Positions 12,291 through 26,589 of a stretch of DNA of 64,000 nucleotides are shown piece after piece (within the stretch, counting starts at the first letter, position 1; every line of letters begins with the position of its first letter). The notes under the pieces were generated by a model that worked only from the letters and a program-made list of their open reading frames with translations, had not been told where the DNA came from and made no database searches. Origin of the DNA: Panulirus ornatus (lineage: Eukaryota; Arthropoda; Malacostraca; Decapoda; Palinuridae); contig NC_092289.1 of assembly GCF_036320965.1 (NCBI RefSeq), positions 22,264,278 through 22,328,277 of the forward strand. The letters are read 5' to 3'. Both the position numbers and the translations under genes were made by a program.

Positions 12291-12475
12291 CGACAGTAAA
12301 GCAGAAGGCTCCTCCCCACCCACCACTGTAGATGGGGGCAGGACAGGAAAGCAGAAGGCTCCTCCCCACCCACCACTGTAGATGGGGGCTGGACAGGAAA
12401 GCAGATGGCTCCTCCCCACCCACCACTGTAGATGGAGGCAGGACAGGAAAGCAGAAGGCTCCTCCCCACTCATGA
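12291..12475. repeat. 50-bp minisatellite, about 3.5 copies
   Basis: The unit contains tcctccccacccaccactgt, an agatgggggcaggacagg segment and aaagcagaaggc. Copies differ at single positions. Confidence 0.95.
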
Positions 12476-12796
12476 CCCCTGCCGACAGAATGGTTGAAGG
12501 ACGGTATACGAGGTAGAAGAGTGAAGTAAGACAGATCTTGGCCTCGGTATTAACTCTATTAGCTTAGATAAACGTAAGGCCCAGTGCGTAGCGGAGTTTC
12601 GTCGTATACACTTCATCTCAGCGACATGGCAGCTGGCTGAACCAGTTTCTAGCAATTACTTCATAGAAAAAAACAACAACTTCTAGTGTCGCGTTTGTGC
12701 CTAGTTTTTTTAGCACGGAAACTTACTGTTCATTGACGTCCTCCCTTGCATTGTAAGCCTTTGGCTGCGTTTGATAGAATTCTGATTCATTATCGT

Positions 12797-14813
<2,017 letters not shown>

Positions 14814-14897
<84 letters not shown>
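14814..14897. repeat. (CT)n microsatellite
   Basis: About 84 bases of CT. Confidence 0.95.
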
Positions 14898-14899
<2 letters not shown>

Positions 14900-15405
14900 G
14901 GCGTCGTTCCCTGCCCACCCCCAGGAGCGCCACCTGGCGTGCAGCGTCCCGTGTAATGGGCGGGACATCAGTATATATTTTGTCCCCAGTGGGCCGGAGG
15001 AGCGAGCGGAACATTGTTGACATTAGGAACCCCTTCCCCCAGGCACGGTAATGGCCCGTTCACGTTTTCTCCCTCGTTTTCTGTGACCCTCCAAGTCTGA
15101 AAGAAAATTTAAGTATAACTCATTTAAACTTGTTTTTCGTCATGTAGCCAAGCAAAGGGTTGAAGTTCCGTATAATCCTCAAAAGCGAGAAATCAGGCGC
15201 TTATTATGTACTTTGAAGCCATCATATGGCAGCAGGTTTTTATAAATGATTATAAACTTGACATCTATATAATTCTTAACACTGGGTGAAAGAGTAAATA
15301 TGTATAACCAGTGGTGGAGTTTAGGGGGTGGATTGTAGTGATGGAGATGTGTTGGAGAAAAAAAAATATGCGTCCACCCTTGAGATCTAATGTGCAAGAT
15401 GATAT

Positions 15406-15602
15406 GTAGATAGATGGAGAGATATATTTAAGATAGAGGGAGAATGAGATAGATGAAGAGATATATTTAAGATAGAGGGAGAATGAGATAGATGGAGAGA
15501 TATATTTAAGATAGAGGGAGAATGAGATAGATGGAGAGAGATATTTAAGATAGAGGAAGAATGAGATAGATGGCGAGATATATTCAAGATAGAGGGAGAA
15601 TG
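15406..15602. repeat. 39-bp minisatellite, about 5 copies
   Basis: The unit contains gatggagagatatatttaag and atagagggagaatgagata. A 39-base unit is 13 codons, so the antisense frame shows a perfect 13-residue repeat (containing ILNISLHLSHS). The composition and the lack of any flanking domain argue for a minisatellite rather than a gene. Confidence 0.9.
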
Positions 15603-15841
15603 ATGGAAGTGAGGGAGTCAGACTAAGACCCTCTCGTGTGACCTCTGTACTTCTCTCGCGCTCCCGCTCACATCATGACCATCGGGGTGACACGGTAAGC
15701 TAGGCGGTGGTGCCGGGTCAAGTCAGGTCAGAGGTCAGTAGGAACAAACAGTGAGGGAGTGGCTGGTGGAGGGTTTTTTTTTGTCTGTGGTGTTGGTTGT
15801 CAGACGCATGACAGGGTATCAGTCGCTCTGTGTGCACGTGT

Positions 15842-15957
<116 letters not shown>

Positions 15958-16100
15958 CCTGTGACCAGCCAGCGTCAGGTGTGGTAATACCCGAGCAACT
16001 CTTGATTGGTTTATTCTACTTTTATGTTCCATGTCTAATTCTCTCCAAATTTTCCTCTCCACCGAGATGGGCTACGGCTTTTGCCCCTGCCATGTTGGAT

Positions 16101-16102
<2 letters not shown>

Positions 16103-16179
<77 letters not shown>
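16103..16179. repeat. (GA)n microsatellite
   Basis: About 76 bases of GA, followed by a G run. Confidence 0.95.
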
Positions 16180-16184
<5 letters not shown>

Positions 16185-16286
16185 GGGGGGAGTTAAGAAC
16201 CCCCATGGTCCTGCGTGAGTCGCCTGTGGTCTCATGATAATTCCAGTGACTTCGGTCATTTCAGGGTTTTTTTTTTCACGGTAATT

Positions 16287-16402
16287 ACAAGTTACTACAG
16301 GTTACTGTTGGTTACTACCGGTCATTACTGGTTACTGCTGGTTACTACAGGTCATTACTGGTTACTGCTGGTTACTACAGGTCATTACTGGTTACTACAG
16401 GA
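16287..16402. repeat. 30-bp minisatellite, about 4 copies
   Basis: The unit reads ggttactacaggtcattact plus ggttactgct. Thirty bases is a codon multiple, so one frame shows a 10-residue repeat (VTTGHYWLLL). Not considered a gene. Confidence 0.9.
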
Positions 16403-16559
16403 TTTTATTGACCCAGATAACCTCCAGGAGAAATATTTTTTCATAACTCCTACAACTTTTGTGCTAACATGTTACGTGCCGGAAAATTATAATAACCCCG
16501 TAATATACCTGATCATCCTAACTTCCTCGTTATTTCCATGAAAGAAATGATGTATAACT

Positions 16560-16692
16560 CGTCTGGAAATAACAGCCCTTCCAGACCTTACCGGGAAATT
16601 GTGGCTCTGACAGACCTTTCCTGGAAGCAATTCCAGACCTTCCCTGGAAAGAATGGCCTTCAGACTTTTCCTAGAGATACTATGTTCCAGAC
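16560..16692. repeat. degenerate 'ccagacctt-cctggaaat' repeat, left of insertion
   Basis: Loosely repeated phrases of the type ccagaccttncctggaa, about every 30 bases. The same phrases resume at 17811-17960 on the other side of the retrotransposon copy, so the element inserted into an existing degenerate tandem repeat. Confidence 0.6.
16679..16692. repeat. 14-bp target-site duplication, left
   Basis: actatgttccagac here is repeated exactly at 17811-17824, directly after the poly-A tail. This is the signature of target-primed reverse transcription. Confidence 0.85.
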
Positions 16693-17810
16693 ATGTGATG
16701 TCTCCATGGTTGTTTAATTTGTTTATGGATGGGGTTGTAAGGGAGGTAAATGCAAGAGTCCTGGAAAGAGGGGCAAGTATGAAGTCTGTTGGGGATGAGA
16801 GAGCTTGGGAAGTGAGTCAGTTGTTGTTCGCTGATGATACAGCGCTGGTGGCTGATTCATGTGAGAAACTGCAGAAGCTGGTGACTGAGTTTGGTAAAGT
16901 GTGTGGAAGAAGAAAGTTGAGAGTAAATGTGAATAAGAGCAAGGTTATTAGGTACAGTAGGGGTGAGGGTCAAGTCAATTGGGAGGTGAGTTTGAATGGA
17001 GAAAAACTGGAGGAAGTGAAGTGTTTTAGATATCTGGGAGTGGATCTGTCAGCGGATGGAACCATGGAAGCGGAAGTGGATCATAGGGTGGGGGAGGGGG
17101 CGAAAATTTTGGGAGCCTTGAAAAATGTGTGGAAGTCGAGAACACTATCTCGGAAAGCAAAAATGGGTATGTTTGAGGGAATAGTGGTTCCAACAATGTT
17201 GTATGGTTGCGAGGCGTGGGCTATGGATAGAGATGTGCGCAGGAGGATGGATGTGCTGGAAATGAGATGTTTGAGGACAATGTGTGGTGTGAGGTGGTTT
17301 GATCGAGTAAGTAACGTAAGGGTAAGAGAGATGTGTGGAAATAAAAAGAGCGTGGTTGAGAGAGCAGAAGAGGGTGTTTTGAAATGGTTTGGGCACATGG
17401 AGAGAATGAGTGAGGAGAGATTGACCAAGAGGATATATGTGTCGGAGGTGGAGGGAACAAGGAGAAGAGGGAGACCAAATTGGAGGTGGAAAGATGGAGT
17501 GAAAAAGATTTTGTGTGATCGGGGCCTGAACATGCAGGAGGGTGAAAGGAGGGCAAGAAATAGAGTGAATTGGAGTCATGTGGTATACAGGGGTTGACGT
17601 GCTGTCAGTGGATTGAAGCAAGGCATGTGAAGCGTCTGGGGTAAACCATGGAAAGCTGTGTAGGTATATATATTTGCGTGTGTGGACGTGTGTATGTACA
17701 TGTGTATGGGGGGGGGGGGGTTGGGCCATTTCTTTCGTCTGTTTCCTTGCGCTACCTCGCAAACGCGGGAGACGGCGACAAAGTATAAAAAAAAAAAAAA
17801 AAAAAAAAAA
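16693..17810 (+). mobile_element. 5'-truncated non-LTR retrotransposon, copy A
   Basis: Encodes the C-terminal part of a non-LTR reverse transcriptase. An open frame (16653-17597, entered from host DNA) runs through the VMSPWLF part of motif B near 16695, the catalytic FADD at 16827-16838, then a YLGVDLSADG region and a C-terminal part with FGHMERMSEERL and RRRGRPNWRW. It stops at 17597. The 5' end of the element is missing, so endonuclease and early RT motifs are absent. A non-coding tail follows, ending gctacctcgcaaacgcggga and a poly-A of about 24 bases (17787-17810). A 14-bp target-site duplication flanks the whole, fixing its ends. There are no internal stops in the preserved coding part, so the insertion is probably recent. 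Clade not determined. Confidence 0.9.
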
Positions 17811-17824
17811 ACTATGTTCCAGAC
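17811..17824. repeat. 14-bp target-site duplication, right
   Basis: Exact copy of 16679-16692, directly after the poly-A tail. Confidence 0.85.
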
Positions 17825-17960
17825 CTTGCCTGGAAATAATAACTTCCAGGCTCCCACAGGAAATAATAATCTCCAGACCTTTACCAGACGTGATAACGCC
17901 CAGACCTTCCTTCCCTGGAAATGATAACTTTTATGCCTGGAAATGATAACTAGATTATTA
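17825..17960. repeat. degenerate 'ccagacctt-cctggaaat' repeat, right of insertion
   Basis: Continuation of the repeat at 16560-16692, interrupted by the retrotransposon. Confidence 0.6.
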
Positions 17961-17976
17961 GTTACTTCTGAATTGA

Positions 17977-18086
17977 CATGAATTCACGACCCTTGAGCAC
18001 GATGGCACGACCCTTGAGCACGAGCCTTGAGCAAGATGGCACGACCCTTGAGCACGATGGCACGACCCTTGAGCACGATGGCACGA
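17977..18086. repeat. ~21-bp tandem repeat, about 5 copies
   Basis: Repeats of cacgacccttgagcacgatgg with one rearranged copy. Confidence 0.9.
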
Positions 18087-18651
18087 GTCGAAGGACAGGT
18101 CTTTCATCCCATGTTCTTCACAGACAAGTGAGACGTTAGTGAGGGCTTTGGTTCAGTAATTCGGCAGGCTCAGGACCCGCCTGCAGAGGGGATTTCAAGG
18201 ACGTTGTTGTCAACCATTAAGGAGATCTTCTTTCATGGGAGATAAGATGGGGGTGGGAGACCCTGGCTTGAAGGGAGAGGGAGTTCATGAAGTAGGAGCG
18301 TCGGGTCGTGGAGGAGTGTATGAGGTGGACCTCCGGATGAAAGATTCACACCGAACTCCTCTTTCCTCACTCACGGGGACGGCAGATAAGTACAAGTCAT
18401 ACTCATCTTACTGTCCTCATGACTGACAGTTTCACTCCCTTGTTCCAACCTTATAGCCAGAGCCATACACTCTGGCCACGCCTCCTACCCGCTTCCCCGT
18501 ACTTCCTAAGCACGCAACATACCCACCACCACGGCCATTGTCCCCATTACCAACGCGTCGTGGCCTCGCCACTATAATGATTCAGCCAGGCCACACCCTT
18601 CATGGTAATACAACCCACTCGAGTGTACATTTTTGTTTGTGTGGCTGTACG

Positions 18652-18689
<38 letters not shown>

Positions 18690-20549
18690 TAACGACACGC
18701 TGGTGTATGTGCGTGTGTGCGTGTGGCGTCTCTGTTTGCGTGCTTGTGTTCGTGATGGGTTGACGCGTTTCTGTACAGTTGCCTCGAGAAATAATATGAA
18801 GCACAGAACTTGCTTCCTCATATAACAGAGACAGGAGCAACTTGCGTGACATTCGACGTCAAACCCCGGAGTGCATTTTCCTGGTGCCTGTACAAACGTG
18901 GTAGCGCATAGCCCTTTACATCATCCAACGTCATCAAGGTAACTCACGCACGAGGAGCCAGGTCACTCCTGACGCAGGAGGAGGTCCGCAGAGACGTTAC
19001 CAGACGCAGGTCGTGGCGGCTCGCCACGCCTCACACCTGCCTCACGGTCAAGCTAAAAAAATTCCTCTATCGTCTTTCACTGCTCCACGTGTATCGTCTT
19101 GAATAAACCCTCCCTGTGCTGTACTTTGCAAGAACATTATAGATGTTGAGGAGGGAGGAAGTAGTCTGTCGACTGAATAACGATGGAACGACGTAACGAG
19201 CAGTCACTCGATGGTTGGTTTGTTGTGGCGGGTAGGGCCACCAGCCACACGGTATTGGCTTTAGTGTCGTCACATGAATGGTGGTGAAGAGACGGCCGGA
19301 TGGAGCTCACTCCCTGCGTGAAGGAGATCTGAGGTTGCAGGTATGTGTGTGTGTGTATATCTCAGCTGCTGCAGCGAATGACGTGGGAGGAGGGAGGGAG
19401 GTGAGGTGGTGAGGACTGGCTGGGTCAGGAGTATTAAGCTGGCTCGGCTGTGTGGTGCTACAAGCGACTTAGATGGGGACTCAGGATAGCTTGTTTACAT
19501 CTTGCTCGAGCCGCGTTAGCATAGATAGTGGGCACAGTACTGCAGCATGAGTTGATGTAGTGGGAGACGGATGTAAGGCGGGTATTTTATTCATATCAGG
19601 AAGTAACCGTTGCCGAGCAAACTGTCGGTCTGTAAGGGTCGTTATGCTGGGTGGGTGACGACCGTCCGTCACTCCCCGGCGTCGTAGTGCACTTCCACCC
19701 CAGGGTTGCCGTCACCAACCCTGGGGTTCATGGTGGTCGTTACCCACCCAGGGGGGTAGTGGTGGTCCCGGCTAGCGACCCCATTGCCGTAACAACCGTA
19801 GTTGGCAGAAAGTTGTAGGATCGACCCCGTCTTGTGTGCTCCGGCAGTGCGCTGCTCTCACGGTATAGCCTCGTAGTAGTTGACCTGAAAATGACAGGCA
19901 GTTTGTGACTGAGCCTTCGATCGAGGTATCTCCCTCCCCTTCCCCCCCCCCCTCTCCCCCTCCGGGTAAGACGACGTAGAGGCTTGGGGATGGGAGAGGG
20001 GGGGGGGGGGGGCATAGATGTGGTCGCCTTATATAAGCCAGCGACTTCCCGGTGTCGGCCGCCACGCCCCAGAGATTCCCCCATCGTCCGGCCGGCCTGG
20101 CCTACGCCTCCCTCCCTCCCTCCCTTCCTGTATATCATTATCTTATCATACCCGCACGTCGTCAGGAGTCTCTCACCTGGGCTAAACGGGTTCCTTTGTT
20201 ACCCAGGGACGTCTTTTGTTACGCAAAGTCGTACTTGACCATAATTTACGCAGTTGAGGCCGGAGCTGAGAGGGACCAAGTTGTGAGAGAGAACCTCCTC
20301 CGAGTTGTGGATAAGAAAATATGTACACGTTGTTAGTGGCCTCTCTGGTGGAGAGCGGGGCAAGTGAGGGGCTCGAGTGGGACTGGGAGGGTGAAGTGGT
20401 CGGGGCGAGGGAGGCTCCCCTGCCACGCTGATCTAAGACTCCAGCGGTGTGGAAAGTGTGTAAACAGTTGAAGGTCAAGGGGGCGGATAAAAGGGTTGAT
20501 GTGGAGGGTCGTCCAGAGTCTTATCGTGAGCTGCGTCGTGTAAACCCTC

Positions 20550-20550
<1 letters not shown>
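18087..20550. other. non-coding sequence with a (GT)n
   Basis: Contains (GT)n at about 18655-18687 and C/G runs near 19939-20010. The open frames on either strand are low-complexity or lack any recognisable motif. No gene recognised. Confidence 0.4.

Positions 20551-20595
<45 letters not shown>
20551..20595. repeat. (CT)n microsatellite
   Basis: About 45 bases of CT. Confidence 0.95.
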
Positions 20596-20598
<3 letters not shown>

Positions 20599-20798
20599 GT
20601 AAACTATGTAGTGATATCGGTGTTCGAGAGGAGTGGATGGCCAGTAGAAGAGGTGAGACTGTCGTGTCGTGTTGTTCTCAAAGCACCACAGTCGTCCTGG
20701 TGCCAAACATTCGTTGTAACTCACCCACGAGAACTGCTGTCTTGTCCGTCGATGTCCACATGTTTAACTTTAATGCAAAACATTTTTTCTCATATATT

Positions 20799-20801
<3 letters not shown>

Positions 20802-20867
<66 letters not shown>
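20802..20867. repeat. (TA)n microsatellite at 5' end of retrotransposon copy B
   Basis: About 66 bases of TA joined directly to the truncated 5' end of copy B. A second TA run follows the poly-A of copy B, so copy B may have inserted inside a TA tract. Confidence 0.95.
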
Positions 20868-20869
<2 letters not shown>

Positions 20870-21842
20870 GAAGTGAGTCAGTTGTTGTTCGCTGATGATA
20901 CAGCGCTGGTGGCTGATTCATGTGAGAAACTGCAGAAGCTGGTGACTGAGTTTGGTAAAGTGTGTGGAAGAAGAAAGTTAAGAGTAAATGTGAATAAGAG
21001 CAAGGTTATTAGGTACAGTAGGGTTGAGGGTCAAGTCAATTGGGAGGTGAGTTTGAATGGAGAAAAACTGGAGGAAGTGAAGTGTTTTAGATATCTGGGA
21101 GTGGATCTGTCAGCGGATGGAACCATGGAAGCGGAAGTGGATCATAGGGTGGGGGAGGGGGCGAAAATTTTGGGAGCCTTGAAAAATGTGTGGAAGTCGA
21201 GAACATTATCTCGGAAAGCAAAAATGGGTATGTTTGAAGGAATAGTGGTTCCAACAATGTTGTATGGTTGCGAGGCGTGGGCTATGGATAGAGTTGTGCG
21301 CAGGAGGATGGATGTGCTGGAAATGAGATGTTTGAGGACAATGTGTGGTGTGAGGTGGTTTGATCGAGTAAGTAACGTAAGGGTAAGAGAGATGTGTGGA
21401 AATAAAAAGAGCGTGGTTGAGAGAGCAGAAGAGGGTGTTTTGAAATGGTTTGGGCACATGGAGAGAATGAGTGAGGAAAGATTGACCAAGAGGATATATG
21501 TGTCGGAGGTGGAGGGAACGAGGAGAAGAGGGAGACCAAATTGGAGGTGGAAAGATGGAGTGAAAAAGATTTTGTGTGATCGGGGCCTGAACATGCAGGA
21601 GGGTGAAAGGAGGGCAAGGAATAGAGTGAATTGGAGCGATGTGGTATACAGGGTTTGACGTGCTGTCAGTGGATTGAATCAAGGCATGTGAAGCGTCTGG
21701 GGTAAACCATGGAAAGCTGTGTAGGTATGTATATTTGCGTGTGTGGACGTGTGTATGTACATGTGTATGGGGGGGGGGGTTGGGCCATTTCTTTCCTCTG
21801 TTTCCTTGCGCTACCTCGCAAACGCGGGAGACAGCGACAAAG

Positions 21843-21878
<36 letters not shown>
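20868..21878 (+). mobile_element. 5'-truncated non-LTR retrotransposon, copy B
   Basis: Nearly identical to copy A from its 'gggaagtgagtcag' onwards. The open frame 20873-21658 contains the catalytic FADD, the YLGVDLSADG region, the FGHMERM block and RRRGRPNWRW. By eye it differs from copy A at four residues over about 259. It is truncated just upstream of the FADD motif, so less of the RT remains than in copy A. The 3' non-coding tail matches copy A and ends in a poly-A of about 33 bases, then (TA)n at 21879-21908. Like copy A it cannot move on its own. Any target-site duplication would be hidden inside the TA tract. Confidence 0.9.

Positions 21879-21908
<30 letters not shown>
21879..21908. 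repeat. (TA)n microsatellite after poly-A
   Basis: About 30 bases of TA directly after the poly-A of copy B. Confidence 0.9.
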
Positions 21909-21910
<2 letters not shown>

Positions 21911-23351
21911 AGCTCAAATATACTCATATATATATCCTGTCATGCGAGTGTTTCTCTTGCATTTGGAAGCTGCACTCCCCACTGGGTTAATGTAAACAAT
22001 TTATCATGATTAGTTTAAATTAGGTCCACCATTTTACCCCGCTGGCTCTGTAATGCCATCAGCGAAGCTCTTTGACGTCACGGCCACGTCATGAAGTTTA
22101 ATGTCCCTCTCCACCAATCAGATGCAGGAAGGCGGCCGAGCTCTGAGCCACAGAGAATCGGATCGATCCGCTCCACACGACCCCCCACCATTGACCTAGT
22201 TGTCTGTGATCCAGTGAACTGGCAGTTACAGGAATTGATAGCTTCGCTAATTGGGAAAGGGCCGTTTGAGGATTATTTGTAGCTGAGGTTTGATTAGTTT
22301 CCCATTGACTGGTGGTGTTTGGAACGTCACGCGTTGTACATAGGAAAGTAGATCCTTGAAACTTCGTCTTTCATAGTTGTGTAGAATTTAAATTGACATT
22401 TTCGCCTCGTAACAAAATAGTGTAAAGGGGAAATCAATGTGCATATTTTATTCATATGGCTCAATTTCCTCGCCTGTCTAATGATCTGCCCAAGGGAAAG
22501 CTTTGACCCCGGGTCGTTGTGTGACCACAGGAGCACGACTGTGTGACCCTTTGGTTGTGACGACCTGGCCCTTAAGGGTCGCCTCAAAGGCCAAGCCTTC
22601 GTCACAGTCAATGAGCCACATCGTCGTGCCGAAGGAGTCAGCATTACCTTTGAGCTGGACCTAAGCAGTCAGGGTCATAACACCACGTACTGGAACCTCC
22701 CGTACAGGGAACCTGGAATGAAGCTGGAATGAACCTCCACGTTTTCTGTTTCCCCATACATCTATTGCTCTTTAATACAGGTTGAGCCCAGCGCGACTCC
22801 TGACCTAGCAAACCTGACCCACTCTCAGGGGGAATCCAGTTATGTAGTTAATGTCCTCACACTGAATGTCGTTATTGAACTCGAGGACATGGAGGGGATT
22901 GGTTGGGCGGGTGTTGGTTGTGTCTTGTATGTGGTTAGTGCTGGTAGGTGTGGCACTCTTGAGGGTGCCAGGGTGTGGTGCCAGTCCGTGTGCACCGTCC
23001 CATAGAATGGGTCGTTGTTGTGGGGAACAGTGGAATGAGGGGCGCTTGGCGTGGACGGAACGGGGGAAAAGAAAGATGTTGCAGTGGGGAGGGAAGAGGG
23101 TAGAAGAGTGATTGGGAACATGGACAGGAGGAGGAAAATGAGGAAGAAGAGGGAGAGGAAGTAGTGAAGACGTAGGATAGGGAAGATAAATGAGGAGGAG
23201 TTGGAGAGCAGGTGGTGCAGGGAATGAGACGAGGTGCGCTTGGCTAAGTCTCTCACCTCATCGCTGGTGAGGCAGATGAGGGGATACCGAATGGAGGACC
23301 AGATGAGGCTGCCTGCTAGGTGTGAGAGTGGTAAAGGAAGAGGCTCAAAGG

Positions 23352-23353
<2 letters not shown>
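21909..23353. other. non-coding sequence, no gene recognised
   Basis: Open frames of up to 138 codons exist but have low-complexity or random composition and no motifs. No RNA gene seen. Confidence 0.4.

Positions 23354-23425
<72 letters not shown>
23354..23425. repeat. (CT)n microsatellite
   Basis: About 72 bases of CT. Confidence 0.95.
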
Positions 23426-23427
<2 letters not shown>

Positions 23428-25890
23428 CGTTCATGGACCACCGCTCCTTTTTGGTTATTCATACATACTGGTGTAAACAGAGCGCGTGTGTAGCGATGGG
23501 TTGGTGGCTGCACTGAGGGCGTGAGAAGGCCGGATAGTTACCTCCCTGTAGCTCTGCTATGGTCACTAGTAGAGCGAGGCACAAGCGCGTCCCGAGAGTG
23601 TTAGCGATCTTAGTCTAGCGTACGTGTTGAGGTCCCTTCTCCTCTATGAGGTGCCAGGCAGTATAGAGGCACTGACGTGCGTTTGGCAATACAGAAGTAC
23701 GCCCCTCTTGCCTCAGGGGCAAAACAGATGGCACCCGTGAACCCTCCGGCATTCGCAGAGTCGGCTGACAACCGCAGGTGCCGGGTGAGAGAGCATTTAG
23801 CCTGTTAATGGATCGGCTCGCCCCGGTAAGTGAGCGGGGAAGTCTGGCTGGAAATTGGTAATTACTGGGTAAGTGTTGGTGTTGCCGTCCCAGGCGCACA
23901 TCCCGGGACTAGTGTTGGGACAAGATAAGGTGACCACTTCGCACCCGACTGCCTCTTCAGCTCGGGTAAACAAGGGCAGTCTGGAATTGATATACCCACT
24001 GGAAACTCATTAACGATACGTGTTTACAACGGTCTAGGTAGACAGCACAGTAGTGTTCGGTCCATGGGATGACTAGAAAGTGAAGGGAAAAAGAAGTAAC
24101 TTCGTCTAAGTATGTAGTAATTAGTTGTATTGGTGAAGGAAGTAATTATCTAGATGAAGACGCTGGAGAATCCAGCACCTCTGGGAAATGAACGCTTAAC
24201 CCCTCATGTCTAGTTGTCATCTTTGCTCATTACCTCACTCTGTCGTCGTCACTGTTTACTAAATCACATCCAGCGGAGGTAGGACAAAATGTTATCAATC
24301 ACTGTGTATAGTCAAGTGTCAGTGGAGCGAGAGTTTAAGGGCTGTAGCCTCACTATACCATCGCCCTGGGAGATGGATTCAGGTCCACTCGTATATCAGG
24401 GAAGGATAGCAGGGCTGTGAGGCGTTACGTAGGGCCAAGTGTGAGGGTGAGGTAGGGGAGGTGTTCGTGGGCTGGGGATCGTGTGCAGGACATATTGAAG
24501 GTGTTGCAAGTACTGCTGCTGTTGTTGTTGTTGTTGTTGATACTGTTAAAGGAACTGTTGTTGTTGCTGGAACTGTTGAATTTACTGCTGCTTCTGCTGC
24601 TGTTGGTTGTGGCGAAGGCGCTGCTGCTGCTATTGCTGGTGTTTGTAAGAGCATTACTGCCGTTGCTGGTGTTGTTATAGTTGCTACTGCTATTGTTTGA
24701 CCACATCCATTACTACCACAGGCTGTGGTGGTGGCGAGGTCGATCACAGAAAATAACTGCATAATTTCAAGTTTTTCTTAAATGTTTAGCTTAGGAGTGA
24801 AGGAAATGCTGCTTAATCATCCATCTTGAAACGCATACGAACACTAAAGTCCACAGAGGCAAATATGTGCTTGGAGGAGCAAATATGAACTTGCAGGTTC
24901 TGTTGAGTTAAGGTTAGGGAAGTGGGAGCTCTCGGGGTGGGGGCTAGAAGGTGGGGGAGTTGAGGATAGAGCTGGGAAAGTGGCTGCTCCCAGGATGGTA
25001 GCTGGAAGGTGAGAGCTTTTGGGATGGGAGTTTGAAGTTGGGAGCTTTTGGGATGGGGCCGGAAAGGTGAAAGCTATTGGGGCTTGAAGTTGGGGGCTTT
25101 TGGTAAGGGAACTTTAGTATGAGAGGTTTTGGGTTAGGGCCTGGAAAGAACTGGAGCTTGAGGACAGAACTGGAGGGCCAGAGATCGTATCAAACTGGAA
25201 CTATACTATTATGTCCAAAGACCCCATCTCAAAATGATACTTGGAATTGAGACTCCGCGGGCGAAACTAAGTGTAGTTTAATCACATTTTCAGCAAAAGT
25301 TGGTACTTTTTTTATGTTTTGCATTTATGGGTGAAAGTTTATGAGATGGATCAAAGCGAAGACTAAAAGTCACGGAAAATTTGAGAAAAACCCCGGAAGG
25401 AATGGCTGGATTTTGGAAACATGAGATGCAGAACCAGGTCTTGGTTCCAGCAGAAGCCTGGAAAGAGAGTGGGAGACTTGATTAATCCCTGGAGCAAGAG
25501 TGTACCAACCTGACGGTGGGTGAGGATGAAGGAGGAACACGGATGTAGAGTTGCAGGTGACTGTGTCGCGGATGACGATCGACGGGTGTGTGTAAAAGTT
25601 GGATGGCGAGCCAGTGCGATATACGCGGGTGGTGATTTTTAAAACGACTTTTTCTTCCGGTAAAACCCCAGTCAGTAAAATGATACTGTCAGAGGATGAC
25701 AAATAAAACAATACAGACGTATTCAAATGTCCTGTATAATTGGGCTGAGGAGAACACGCGGGAATTATTTGCAAAATGAAAATGATGAGAAAATGGATAT
25801 TATGTGTAACGGTTTTGAAAAATGATTTATTTTCGTGAAAGAACGAAAATGATTAATATCATTGATATTTTCATATCTTTCTAATACCTA
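23426..25890. other. non-coding sequence with imperfect CTG/TTG repeats
   Basis: Imperfect (ctg/ttg) trinucleotide repeats at about 24505-24705 open frames of poly-Leu, poly-Val/Ala or poly-Asn/Ser. Near 24920-25140 a 'gggagcttttgggatggg' phrase recurs. No gene recognised. Confidence 0.4.
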
Positions 25891-25975
25891 TACTATCACT
25901 ACTACTAATACTACGAATGCTACTACTGTTACTACTACTGTCACTACTACTACTACTACTACCACTACTCGCTCG
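25891..25975. repeat. imperfect (CTA)n trinucleotide repeat
   Basis: Reads ctactactgttactactact and variants over about 85 bases. It encodes only threonine-rich or valine-rich artefacts. Confidence 0.85.
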
Positions 25976-26183
25976 GAGGACGTCGTGCGGAAGTGGGTTG
26001 CGTACTGTGTGTGTCTAGGGCGGGTTTCGAGGCACGCATCTGGCCGACCTAGGTAGCAGCGTAGGGGATGTCCAGCGGTGACCTTAAACACAGTTGGTGC
26101 ATTACTTAGTCTCCCACTCCCAGAATAGACCTCTGCCTCGGCCTTGGCGATGCTGGACTAGACGCTCGATACCTGAACAGACT

Positions 26184-26185
<2 letters not shown>

Positions 26186-26239
<54 letters not shown>
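26186..26239. repeat. (CA)n microsatellite
   Basis: About 54 bases of CA. Confidence 0.95.
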
Positions 26240-26509
26240 GAAATGGGATCTACGTCTAAGAAAGTTATCAGTGACTTCCAGATGTCGACGTAATTTCAAG
26301 TTGAGAGTTAAAAAGAATATTAGATAAAATACTGAAGTTTAGAGGTTTTTTTTACTAGTCATACAAGCACAAAATTATAAGCTGTTGATGTAATGAATGT
26401 TACCATTGAAGAAAGAACGAAAAAAAAATTGACCATCAGTGAATGTTAAGGAAACTAAGAGACAAAGAATACGTAGAGAAAAATCCATTGTGGTGAGAAT
26501 CAGGCAATT

Positions 26510-26589
26510 AGAAAACGGACGTTCCCTTCCAGTTTAAAATGTTGAAGTTAGAAAACGGACGTTCCTTTCCAGTTTAAAATGTTGAAGTT
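26510..26589. repeat. 40-bp tandem duplication, 2 copies
   Basis: Two adjacent 40-bp copies starting agaaaacggacgttcc and differing at one base. Confidence 0.95.

Noticed and set aside
17081..17762. Antisense open frames of 150-205 codons over retrotransposon copies A, B and C
   Set aside because: They are shadows of the sense RT frame and carry no motif of their own. The sense strand holds the FADD and GRPNWRW motifs.
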